Below are positions 45,101-58,300 of a DNA stretch of 64,000 nucleotides, piece after piece. The position numbers and the translations under genes are program-made. The DNA is from Hermatobates lingyangjiaoensis. Lineage: Eukaryota; Arthropoda; Insecta; Hemiptera; Hermatobatidae. How positions within the stretch are numbered: the first letter of the stretch is position 1; every line of letters starts with the position of its first letter. The notes under the pieces were generated by a model. The model was not told the DNA's origin. It was given only the letters and a program-made list of their open reading frames with translations, and searched no databases. Location: positions 13,789,001 through 13,853,000 of the forward strand of contig JAPFBL010000084.1 in NCBI GenBank assembly GCA_026182355.1. Reading direction: 5' to 3'.

Positions 45101-48100
45101 TCATAACTAGGATAGTATAAGATGCAGTGACCTTATATTTTTGAATGTCATACATAAGGTCAGGTGAAGTAGTATATTATTAATTTGAAGGGTAATTAAT
45201 TCATTCCCCTTAAACAAAAGAATACGGCTTAATTTTAGATCAGTACAGTCAAAGCTTTTCCTTGTGGGTCACATTAAGATGTGGGGTAGTAGATAAGCAT
45301 AAGAGCTAGAACAATCATTTACTTGTCATTACTTTTCAATGTACCTTAAAAACGAATTGGCATTGTTACAGTAGAGAAGTAACTATTTTTTTCATTTCAT
45401 GGAATGTTAAAAAAAATAAAAAGTGACGTTTAATATTTTCTAAGTTTAAATGGTGATGCTTAGGAGGTGGTTAGGCTGTTGTTATTCCTGAAATTTTTAT
45501 TTTAATAATTATTATTTAATTTGGTTTTAAATTTAAATAATCAAAAATCATTGGGGCGATTATTTTCTTCTGATTTCTATATTGAAACTATTACGGTATC
45601 AACCAAAAATGTTGTAAGACGTTAAATCAGACAAGAAAAATGACAGGTTTGATGCTATCATTTAGTTTGTGTTCTTAGAATTACTTATACTATTTACATT
45701 CCTATTATTCTTACGTTCTTATTTATATTCTTACTATACATTTACTTATTCTTGTTGTGCATCTAAAAATAAACTGAAATCATCAGTAACCTAGATAGAA
45801 GAAGCAAGATTATGGAAAATCGGAAATGTGGAGGGAATCTTTTTAAACAACAGGATTAAAAAAGAAGTCCATTAGGGTTGAAAAAATTAAATATTTTCAT
45901 AGTTCAGGCATCTTTCTAACACTGAATGAGGTAAAAAGTATATTAGTTGTGCATGAAAAAACAGTTTCAAGTGTAAAATGGCATGGCGAGTATATGTTCT
46001 TAGGTTTAGACAAAAAAGAAGTAACCCAGAGAACCATTGATTTTGAATTTATATTTCCTGTAAGATTTCTGTCGTTCTACTTAGGATGTTCCAGACTTTG
46101 TTTCAAGTATACTAGTACGAAACTAGCATGAAATGATAGGTTAGGTTACAGTGGCAGTCCCACAAGAGAACACAATGAACATTCTACTTTGAGAGTCCTA
46201 AATTTTGCCTAACTCAATTGTATTGCGATGAGGAATCTTTAACGAGTACCTGACATCGTACACGCTCGGAACGGACGGATTATTCTCTCAGGACGATGTG
46301 CCCATATTTATTCATCTCCCGCCTGCGTAAATCGAGGACCAGACTGGATATTGAACCCCGAGCCAACCACTCTTAAGGCGAGTACGATACCACTGGGCTA
46401 ACCCGGCCCCCAGCAAGAACTGATAAGAAGAAGGTGATATTTTTTGTATTACAACTTGATAAACATTATACATTAAATGTATTCTGTCAAGTGAAGAAGA
46501 AACAACAAACATTTTTGCCCATTTGTTTTAATTCGCAGTTCAGAATATTATTAAATGTTGAGGAGCTATTAAATTGGTGGATTTATGTTTTATAAAATAA
46601 TGCATTTTAAACAGTGACTATTTTTAATTGTTATCAAACTTATCAGTTGCCTATCGTATATTTAAACAATGTAAAACTTTAATTCATTAAAAACTGATCG
46701 TCAAAATCATATCACCCTTTATTGTTTTTCCTTACCTTTTCCTCGCTTTTATTCAATTATCTACCAATGTACTATATTTATTTTTTAAATAATCAACGAC
46801 TTAGAAATGGAGTTAAAAAGGAACTATGGGCTTGTTGATCATTATCATAGTGTCCTCATTATTCCAAAACTGACGTGAACAGTTTGTAATTAAAGTAATT
46901 AATAGTTAACTATGTAGTTCATTGATCTATTTATTATCATACAGTCTTTTGTGTAAGCTTATTTTGACGAATATATATTGTTATGTAATACAAACATTTT
47001 TGTTCCAGAGGAGTTTCTATATTCAGCCCAAATGATGTCACAAATAACTCCTTTAGAAGTAGACATCTTATATAATTTGGTCCATTTGATAAATCAAAAA
47101 GGGTATGCTTTGCTATTGAAATCTTGTAAATAAATTATAAGCAATAACTATATAATATTTTTAAAGTTTTCATGAGTATTCTAATAAAATAGTGTTTAAG
47201 TTAAACAAGTATAAAGTGATATATAAAAAGGCGTATGCATAGGACTATAAATCTTTTAAACTTTCTGTTGTAAAACAAAAAGTTCCCCACTATTTTTGTT
47301 GGACTCTTGTAATTCGTATATGAGTGAACTTGCGCTTGTGCATATTTGCCCTCTACATATCAAAGGATGAAACTTTTTCATTACCTCAGATGTCTTCAAA
47401 GTGACCTTTCTGACATTTTAGTGTCACTGAACTGCCTGTAGAGTTTGAGTATTCTTTTCCAAGCTATGCTTATATTAAGAGGTTTATAATACTTTTCTTA
47501 ATTTTGTCATTGTCCCCACAACAATGTCACAAAGGTGTGACTCACTTATTTCAAGTGTGCTGCTTTGTACGTGTTTAATCACTTTTAGTGTTGCGAGAAG
47601 GCATTCCATTCCGTGTTTTATTATGAACAAAACCTGTGTCAAGGAATGTCGAACATATTTGGTTTAATTTTATACTCATTAGAGCATTCTAAACGCTCTA
47701 ATCTGTCTTTGAACGCTGTTCAAATGCCAATTACCGAATTATGGTCATACAAATTATTCATTGACAACTTTAAAACCTAAGCTGCAAAAGAATAGTGATG
47801 TTTGCGCCCGTTCTGTTAGGTCCGCTCCTCTGAAAGATAACAAAATTGTGGTGTAGAGGTTGCCCTTTGGGACTCATGTATAGTTGTAGGGAAAGTGAAG
47901 CGTAAAGAAATACATTAAGCTTAAGGTTTTTGATTAGGTCTGGAATAACCTGGTTTCTTCTTGCCTACAGTTACAAAACTTTTAATTTCAGAACATACAA
48001 TTATTATATTGAAAATGATAATATGATTCAAAAAATAAATACGAATAGTCTTTAGTTAGATTTTCTTGCCAAACATGAAAATACACCTAAGTAATTCGTT

Positions 48101-51100
48101 ATATTTGTTAAAACTGACTTGAAGTCAATAAAACACGTTTTGTATGTAAGGTGTTATGTATAATATTTTCTATTTACAGGTTTGTACGAGTCTCTTTTTT
48201 CTAGAATTAGTAAATGCGACATAATTACATTCCACAATTACAAAGACATTTTTTACTAATTGAAGTTTTAATGCTGTCACGGAATATATGAATTTACATG
48301 ATGTGTATATAAACCAATCCTTGGTTAATTATATTTTGTTTTCAATTGAATATAATTAGTTTTTCTTCACAATTAACAGCTTGTGGCTTAATACTGTAAT
48401 ATGGTATGTAATTATTCAAAGAACCAAGAAGTATGATATTATTCCAACTACTAATAGTATTGATGCTTATTTGAAATTATACATTTGTTATAATTAGTTT
48501 CTCTGAAGTTTGTTATCTAACTTTAATAAAGTTAACTTATTATTGAACTTTTTGTGCTGCTTGGATTTAGTAGTTTTTGGATTCGATCGAAGTTCCAATC
48601 TGATGACTATTCATCTCACATTGGGTAATCCTCACAAGTAACTTTAATATGTAATTTAATTTAATATTAAATATTAAGTAACTTTAACATTAAATAGTTC
48701 ATTTACTTACTGGGTTAAAATCACTACTAGTATCTTTTTTTATATAGTATTAGATGAACAAGTAAATTATGATTTGCTTCATAATTGACTAAATATTTTG
48801 TGCTAGAACTTAAAAGTAAAATGTCTCTACCGAGGAGGTGTAGTGTAACCTTGTATTGTTCCTTGGATTGTTCAAAGTTAGAATGGACCTCCTATTCAAC
48901 CTAGTGACATGTTCTGTTACTTATTATTACCAAGAAGCCTGCTGCAAGTTTAGTGTTAAAAGTAACTTGCAGTGAAAGATTGGAGTTCAGTAGTCTGTAA
49001 TAAACAAAAAATAATTTGTTTATTATTTTTTGAAGTGAATTTTTGAAATATGTGTTAATAATTAATGAGCTTAAAACACAAATTCTTAGTAGTTTTGTAA
49101 CATTGTTTAATCTTTTTTGATCAAGATTTGGGAAAAGAGTAAAATGAAATTTAAGTAAGATATGGGGATTTTATGTTCTATGTTAAATCTTTTGAAAATA
49201 AATGTAATTATTTATCAGCTCCTAGTTAATGTATAATAACTTATAGTTACTTCTGGGTAATAGGACAACTATTAAGAAAGGATATTTTTTTAAAAAAATT
49301 AATATTTTGTAGTAAATTATTTTTTAATTCGCAGAAGTATTTCATCAGAAGTCCTTTCATTATCACTTTTTAAATAAAGTCGTATAAAATCCTGATAGCT
49401 TCTACCTATTGTTTTGTAATGTTTAAAAAACTGACTAAAGTTTGGGTTAAAAACGAATTTTGAAAATTAAACAACATTTTTCATGAAGTTTTAAATGAAT
49501 AGTTTACACGGGTGATGGGTATACACGGGTATCACATCGACTGCTTCACTGATCAAGTGAAATTTATTTACTTTACTAAATAATCAGTAAAGGGTCGAAA
49601 ATTTATTTCCATTTTTTGTTAATTAACTTAAATATCATTTAAATTTATTTTATTTGGTTAATTATTTTTTAGTTCATTAATTTTCTGTTAGGTTAAATTC
49701 TATTTCTATAAAATCCTGTATATTATCTACATTGAAATTACATTGATTTTTTTAATGTCATTTGCAGAATTCACCTTTGATTTTGGTGGTCATTTAATTT
49801 TTTTTGGCTTATGTTGTTTTTAAAAAAACTATTAGTTTCATAATAAAATATTTCTCTGAATATCATTTTCCCATTAGTTGACACTATCGAGGAATTTTGT
49901 TTAGTGAAGTAATTTTCATCTACAAATGATATTTTAACATCATCAGTAGAGAATCTACCTTGTAGTTTACCAACATCCTATTAATTTTAAAACTTTATAA
50001 ATCATTGTAATTTTGTATTCTGTTGTCTGCTTTTAAAGTTCGAACTTATTGATAACTAAATACTGTATATTTTAAATATTTATAATTTAAAAGTTTATGA
50101 ATGTATAATATGTATGTATATATATATAAATGAAAAAAGACAACAAATAGAAGAAGCGAGAAAACTTACTGGGTCGATATTTCGAACTGAAGTTCAGGGA
50201 GAAGAAGGGAAGAAGAAGGGAAGAGGAAGAGGCACGTGCGTCCATTCGCAGAAGCAGAGGGCTACTGGGGGCTCCAGGCGGCGGTCACCAGTTGTAGTAG
50301 CTCGAGGCGCTGCAGGCTAATCCCCCGTGAACGACACCATTCCACCACGAGCGAACACGCGTACCGTATAAGTCGGGAAAAGGTAGAAAGGAGGACAGAA
50401 GTGGCGAAGAGGAAGAGGAGAAAGAGAGTGAGGGAAAAAAATATATATATAAATAGCAATAAATAAAAAAAAAAAAAAAAAAAAAAACTAACGTTTGAGA
50501 TTGAGGCCAGGTGGGGAGCGGGCATTAAGTAACCAAATGTGAGCCTCCTCAGAGGCTCTCAAAGTTAACCTTTTCTCATCTTTTGCAACTATTTTGAGAA
50601 TTTGTATGTACTGTGAAGCAGTCATTAAAAGTAAGGCCATGGCTATTCGCGTGGATAGCAACAGGCAGGTTGCTGCGTCGTCTGACTGAATCTCTGTGTC
50701 CAGTCATGCGGATGCTAAGCATGTTGGAGGAAAGGCCAACATAGAAAGCACCGCACTGGACACATTCCAAGCGATAGACGCAGTACATGTGTAAAAATAA
50801 ATGTGTCCAGTGCGGTGCTTTCTATGTTGGCCTTTCCTCCAACATGCTTAGCATCCGCATGACTGGACACAGAGATTCAGTCAGACGACGCAGCAACCTG
50901 CCTGTTGCTATCCACGCGAATAGCCATGGCCTTACTTTTAATGACTGCTTCACAGTACATACAAATTCTCAAAATAGTTGCAAAAGATGAGAAAAGGTTA
51001 ACTTTGAGAGCCTCTGAGGAGGCTCACATTTGGTTACTTAATGCCCGCTCCCCACCTGGCCTCAATCTCAAACGTTAGTTTTTTTTTTTTTTTTTTTTTT

Positions 51101-51502
51101 ATTTATTGCTATTTATATATATATTTTTTTCCCTCACTCTCTTTCTCCTCTTCCTCTTCGCCACTTCTGTCCTCCTTTCTACCTTTTCCCGACTTATACG
51201 GTACGCGTGTTCGCTCGTGGTGGAATGGTGTCGTTCACGGGGGATTAGCCTGCAGCGCCTCGAGCTACTACAACTGGTGACCGCCGCCTGGAGCCCCCAG
51301 TAGCCCTCTGCTTCTGCGAGTGGACGCACGTGCCTCTTCCTCTTCCCTTCTTCTTCCCTTCTTCTCCCTGACGACGAACTTCAGTTCGAAATATCGACCC
51401 AGTAAGTTTTCTCGCTTCTTCTATTTGTTGTTTTTTTTCATTTATATATCTGTCCGGTTTGGACCGTTTTAATATTTTGATTATGTATATTATATATATA
51501 TA

Positions 51503-51540
<38 letters not shown>

Positions 51541-52338
51541 TTATGAATAACGAAAAGAGAAAAACATAAACATAGGCATGCAAGACCCACTACTATATTT
51601 TGACTAGCGTTGCCATCAGTCAGATGTACTCCTCCGGAGCAGCAGCAGCTGACATATATATATATATCTTCGGTTTGTTGACTGAAGTTATAATTTGATT
51701 TCTTATGCTTCTATACTCTATACTATCCTCTCCTTTCTGTTCCCTTATTTTTATCTTTATTCTCTCTCTTAACTATCTCTTATGCGGTACTCGAGCTCGA
51801 TAACGGTGGAATGGTATCGTTTACGATGGATAAGCCTGCAGCGCTACGACCGCCTTGAAATTGAAACTACTGCCTGGAACTCTTAATCGCCTTCCACTCA
51901 CAGTCTTGAACGTACTTACCTCTTCTTCTTCTTCTTCCCTTCTACTCTCTTCCTGATGACGAATTTCAGTTAGAAATATTGATCCAGTAAGTGTTCTTGT
52001 TCTTTATGTGTTGTTTTTTTCAGTTATATATATATAACCGTTTGTTATTGTGGTTTGAACATTGATTGTTGTTTCACGTGTTTATTGTGAAATCCTGTAA
52101 TATATATATAATAATTAAATGAAACGGTCCAACGGACTTTTAAATAAAAACCAATTAAAAAAGATAGCACGCAGATAGACACAGGAATAACCCACTTTTA
52201 TGAGTCTGAAGTGATAACTCACTTCTCTGAGTCGCCGCTCTGCCTTCCTGCGGGACTCTTCGCCTCCTGATGATGACGATGGTCGAAATATAGAAGTGAG
52301 TTATTCCTGTGTCTATCTGTGTGCTATCTTTTTTAATT

Positions 52339-52394
<56 letters not shown>

Positions 52395-55300
52395 TTTCAC
52401 AATAAACACGTGAAATAATAATCAAACCACTTACGCTTACTTTCAATTTGTTTCTAAAAAAATGTTATTCATAAATCCCGTCATTTCCTACTGTTTAAAA
52501 TAGCTATTCTTTATCTTATAGAATCGTTAACTCCACTATTCATATAGAGTGCTTGTCCAATTATATTAACTTGACTATTCCTCCTAATGGTTTAAAAATT
52601 AAAATGCTCTTATCGACGATGCCTCTCCAGTTTCGTAATCAGATAGCAGCTGATGGTTTGTTTTACTCCCTTCAACTGTCTCATCTTGAACTTTACAATT
52701 ATGTTCATTTACGTAATAATCACCCTTCGGAACTCAATTCTGTTCTTAAAATCTTGTTGATTCTATCCCAAAGTTTTTTTTAAAAAAATATAAATGTGTC
52801 TCTTTGTAAGGCTGAGAAATATCTCCACCGATCACGCTTACATTCACTTAATAAACGGTCAAACCTTTATTTAAGTTACTTACGAATTGGAATTGATTTA
52901 CCTTTTAATAATTCTCCAAGTTGTTACCGAATTATCATTTCCAATCAAAACAATGTGGACCACCTTTTTCCTTCCTCCCAGGTAGTCTACCCAGTGTAAA
53001 GAATAATTAGAATTTGAAGATCAACCACACATTAAAACACCATAAACTCCAATTCTAGTACAACAAAGAAAGAATAAAAAAGCATAATTAAAAGAATAAA
53101 TATTAAGAGGCAGTGTCTGCCTCTTATCCTTCCCATCCCTACCTTACTCCTCTACCTCAAAATCCTTCCACTGCCAGTAATCAATTTTGTCCTACTCCTC
53201 TTCCATATAATCCCTCCACTGCTCTTAAGGTTAAGCTTCTTAAGGATGTTCAACCGTTAATTTTTGTAATTTTATTTTTATTTATTTTAGTATTTTTATG
53301 GTCATTTATTATTATTTATTTATTGTTAATAGTTTTTATTTCCACTTATTTATTATATTATTTGTTATTGTTTGGTTTTTATCTGTTTGTTATTTATTGT
53401 TATTTTTCATCTTTTTATTTTTATTTTTGTATTTTCATTTTTATTTTATTTGTATTTCCATTTTATAATTATTTTATTACTCATTGCTTACTTAGTTTTT
53501 TTCTTTTCTGCTTCAATTATTTTTGTTTTTTATTTTGTTTAGTTAGTTCTCTCTCTTTAGTTAGTTGCTCTTGCGTAAGGCATCCAGCAGAGTGCGGGTG
53601 GGTTTGTCGCATTCGACGGTTCGTTCAGTCGGTTGCTGCTGCTCCGTACAAGGATTCCTCGTACCTGCTTCAAAAAAACACAAAACAGTATTCTATATTG
53701 TGATTTTTTTCAATGATTGGCTTTGAGATGAACATTCAGGCCATGAACTGGAATGAACCTTTGTAATTTTTTACCAAAAATCTAAAGTTTCGAGAAAATT
53801 GAAAAAAATAATCAATTGAAGTGTGTAATTTATATTTTAAAATACATATCCTGATGTGACTATTTGTTGCTTGACAGAAATCTTGCTCTAGTGGTTAGGC
53901 CGTCCATGTACATCGGTTTTTTTCAACATGGGTACTCACTTTCAACAAGTAGGCTCTATTTATAAAAAAAAAAGTTAACTATGGCAATGTGTGTGTGACC
54001 CAAAATTGTTGTTCGTAAAATTTGTTAACTAAAAAAAGTTATGACTCTTCTATATGTATTTGGAAACTATTACAAGAAAAGGGAGTGAAATAGAACCTCT
54101 GAAAAAAGTCATAATCGTTTTAATCAAGCCACTGAAAAAATTATAAAGGAAACAGGTAATATATAAAAATGTAATATAAAAGAAACAGATTTTGCTAGGA
54201 AATCGTTATAAAAATGAAGTATGGTGAAAGTTGATTGAGAAAATATTACATATCACTACTAAAATTTCATATTAATTGAGGTTAAAAGTGATATATTGCA
54301 TGAAATTATAATTGTTAATTAGTTGTTACATGTGATGAAATTATTGTATTTATTCTAATTTACTATGTGTTTGTGTTTAGGCGTATAGTATATACCGATT
54401 TGCAGTCAATTGCGCCCGAACAATACTTTAAGCAATTAAACAATAGGCTTGCTGAGATACATGCAGTGTCTGTAGGTACAAATTGTGATTTATTATTTTA
54501 TTTTGTTTGATTTCTAAGATAGTGTTATCATAAATCCTTTAATTGTGTTTTTTTATTTACAGAGTCCTGAGGAAAGAAGTTTCTTCATTCAAGTTTTAGA
54601 AAGTACTTACAGATTTACTTTAGGTTCTATCGCTGGAGGTAAGGACAATTTCAGGTTCCAGGATTGTAATTATTATATAAATTTGGTTAGATTAAATTAG
54701 TAAAGTAAGTGAATTAATAAGTTTGAGGTTAGATATTTCCAAAAATTATTTATTTGAAGAATATAAAGGTATATTATTTGAGTTTACGGTGTAACGTTTG
54801 TAAGTCATTGCTGCATTAAATGTATGCAGCTATTCTTTTCATTGTATACAAATTGAGATTCAGTAAATTTATACTGCTTTCATTCCAAAAAAAATTATAT
54901 AATTTTCGCCTCTGAATACATACTTAATACTTACTTAATTGGCTATGAAAATTACGATTTTGTTTATGAGAAGGATGTTTAACCGATTGTACTTCCATCC
55001 CTATTCAATATTATATGTTACTTCGTGAATCTGGCCCAGTTCAAGAAAAAGTTGTAAAATTATGGTTTGTGTTTTCTGTGTCAATAGTTCTAATGATTTG
55101 TTATGTATGTTGAATGTTTTATTATATTTCATTAACAAGATTACACAATAAACATGTGGAACAAAAATCAAAGGATAAACCACAGTAAGAAATAAACAAA
55201 AAACTATGATCTTTCAACCGCTTGTTATATTTGAAAGATATTAGTTTTTTTTCTGATTTCTTACTGTAGTTTGGACATTGATTGTATATCTTATGTACAT

Positions 55301-58300
55301 GATAAAAATATTAAGAAAAACATATAAAACAAGATCCTCAAACTTCCTTCTCAATAACCTTGGTTATCCGTTTTCAGTGTTTCAAAATATTTCTTTTACT
55401 GTTAATATTTTTCCCTCTGTTCTTTGTAGTCTCTTCTTACAAATTATAGGACGTTTGAGTTATGAAAGAGAACATTTCTATTCCAAGACCTTTTATTTGT
55501 CCTTGTCAAGTGTAAACTCTTTAAACGTTTTTATATAAAATTTTATTAATGTATGTATGCGTATTTTCGGTGATAAATATTCCCTCTTTTTGTATTTGAT
55601 AAACTTAGGTTTATAAGAAATAGCTCAGTAGAGATTATGCAATACAAATTGAACATTTGAATTCTATTACTTCGAGACAGGCAGCACTTCAGCACAGGCG
55701 GTTGCCGGGTCGGTTTCTTACCGTTGCGTCTAGAACGTTCTTTGTCTCCCTTTCTCTATTCCCCTGAAGACGGATTGTCCGAAAAATTGAATTGGCAAGT
55801 GTGTTTACTCTGTGTGTTACTTTTGTTTGATTTTGAACTCGTATTGTGTCCAGTTTGGATCTCTTGACGTTTATTAAGTGAACTATATATATATATAAAC
55901 TTTAACAAATAGGAAAGAACACAGAAAGTCACTAGAGAACTCACTTCGATATTTCGACATCCGTCGTCATCGGGAAGAAGTGCGAAGTTTTCGCGTTGAG
56001 AAGCAAACTGCTACTGGCCTCCAGAGTAACTCGTGGAACCACCGCAATGCTGCCCCCCAGCGGAGGAGAGGAAAAATAGAAATCCCTCCAATATTTATTT
56101 ATAAAACAAGATAAAAAATATATAATACGAAATAATAATGAAGGCAACAATAAGAATGCAAATAAAATTAAAAAAGAAAAAGTATAAACAATGAGGAAAA
56201 AAAATAATAACGGTAGAGGTTAAGACCAGGAGGAGAGCGAGCCCCAAGGAGGCATATGAATGCCTCTTCAGAAGCTCTAAGGGTGACATGGGAATTAGAC
56301 TCAGGAGTATAGACTCGGGGATATATATATATTATATACTATATTCATAAGAAGAACACACAGAAATGAAATCACAGAAAAACTCACTACTATATTTCGA
56401 TGGTCTCATCAGGAAGATGTATATAGTTTCTACTGAATCTGGTTAATATTTAAGAATGGAATGTATAATACTGTGATACTAATATTATTATAAAATCAAT
56501 GTATTTATAGTAAAATTTTAGTTTTTAAAACATAAAAATTATATTCATATTTTATATTAACAACTATTTGTGTGTCTTTAGCCGTTGGAGCGACTGCAGT
56601 TTACCCAATAGATCTTGTGAAAACAAGAATGCAAAATCAGAGGACTGGTTCATTTATTGGTGAAGTAATGTACAGGAACAGCTGGGACTGCTTCAAGAAA
56701 GTAATCAGACATGAAGGTTTCCATGGGCTGTACAGAGGCCTGGTTCCACAGCTAATGGGCGTTGCTCCTGAAAAAGCTATTAAACTTACAGTAAATGATT
56801 TAGTCAGAGATAAACTCATGGATAAGAATGGGAACATACATTTGATGGGAGAGATTCTTGCTGGTGCTTGTGTAAGTTACTATTTGATTTTCTTATTTTT
56901 GAAAATATTAGTTTATTTTATAGCCTTTTATGTAAATATTATTTCGAAAGCATAATTGCCTTCTTGGGTATAAAGTCAGACAGTAATAGTTTTTATCATC
57001 AGTACGTATAAGTATTGCCTGGCCTAGCTGAGTGACTCACTAACTGGTCACTGTTTCTTATCAGTTCAAAAAAAAGCAGCACTTTGTTAGATTTATAAAT
57101 AGTTATAACGATAGATTTATGGTTTTAAATATCAAAAAGTTATTATTTTTTTTCATTCCACGGTTCATAGTAATTTTAACATTATTGTTAAGTGTAATTA
57201 GAAGTTTCATTTTACAAAAGTTCCTTACTAATAAATATTTTTTTTTAATGTTATAAGTTCATACTTCTCTACTTAAGAATTTTAATAAAACAGTGAGTTA
57301 TTAGTTAAAATGTGTACAACTTTGTTTTAGGCTGGTGGGTCTCAGGTGGTGTTTACTAATCCATTAGAAATAGTGAAGATACGTCTTCAAGTTGCTGGTG
57401 AAATTGCTACTGGAGCTAAAGTGCGAGCCCTGACAGTTATTAAAGACCTCGGATTTTTCGGACTATATAAGGTGAAATTTTTTGCTAATTTTTCATGGAG
57501 TCATTCCTGGTTTATAACTCCTTTAAAATTAGATGCATTTTGTTTTATCCTATTCCGGCATGTTTACCAGTCATTTAGTAGAGTTAATTTTCACGTTTGT
57601 TGCAAAAGCAAGTAGGAAGAGAATGCTTGTGTTGGAAATTTGGGGGAAATGGTGAAAGATAGAGGAAGTGGACGAGGAAGAATAAAGGATAGGGTAGAGA
57701 TCTTTTAAGAATCTGTCCAAGTACTATGCATCGGGTAAGAAGAAAGTGATCAGAGGTACAACGGAAGTCATCGGATCTTTCATCGGAGTGATGAAAAAAA
57801 ATGCATATCTGAGACAATACAAATTAATAATTTGTATAAATAGCAAATACGTAGTATAAATAGTATACATTGTATAAATATAGTAAATTAATAGTGGTAA
57901 CCACCTCACTGAATTTAGTTTTAATTTTTTAATGTTTATTTCACATTCACTTAGTTATTCAGTAATGTAGAGGTGGATTGAAAGAGATCTAGGAACAGAT
58001 CTGTTTGAATTGGATGGATGACAATATTGTAATGATAATATTATTTACTAGTGACAGCGTTGGCACCTTCCTTTGCCAATTTATTTATGGTGAAGTTTCA
58101 AAAGTTTGTTTTTTTAAAAACTTGATTCCTTGGGCCCTTCCCTACCTCATTATATAGAAGTTAATTTGGGCGAGTGAGAAACTCGAGTTTAAAAAAAAGT
58201 AAGAAGTAAGATCTTTATTAGTTGAGCGCGTGACACAGACTGGTCCTCTCCGCGAGACTAGCCTTGATAAACTCAGTGTGTCAACAAAGACTCTGACCTC

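Larger units (their letters stand above)
50110..51475. mobile_element. large, near-identical PLE foldback
   Basis: Arms of about 640 bp (50128-50766 and 50800-51441) are almost identical inverted copies; I noticed one base change, homopolymer length differences and a 6-base gap. The 33-base centre reads on as PLE coding sequence of the left copy (MYCVYRLEC). Each arm carries a GIY-YIG frame start, the [15 protein letters not shown] terminus, a 3' spacer and a hammerhead region. The right outer end has the terminal hairpin GTCCGGTTTGGACCG (51452-51466) followed by (TA)n. By arm identity this is the youngest pair in the window. Confidence 0.85.
47103..54380 (+). other. aralar intron 8 (7.3 kb)
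   Basis: 47.1-50.1 kb shows nothing identifiable. 50.1-52.4 kb is a dense PLE zone described separately. 52.44-53.7 kb has degenerate frames and T-rich DNA without a recognised family. 53.7-54.38 kb shows nothing. Confidence 0.6.
54639..56581 (+). other. aralar intron 10
   Basis: No coding sequence; contains a second-class hairpin (55138-55280) and PLE ends (55680-56420). Confidence 0.7.

Noticed and set aside
50114..50525. Several overlapping frames in the large PLE arms (mirrored at 51041-51329)
   Set aside because: They occur as mirror copies on both strands and lie in the PLE 3' spacer and hammerhead region, which is non-coding in relatives.
53113..53703. 196-codon frame in intron 8
   Set aside because: Most of it is T-rich simple sequence giving a false hydrophobic stretch; no motif is visible.
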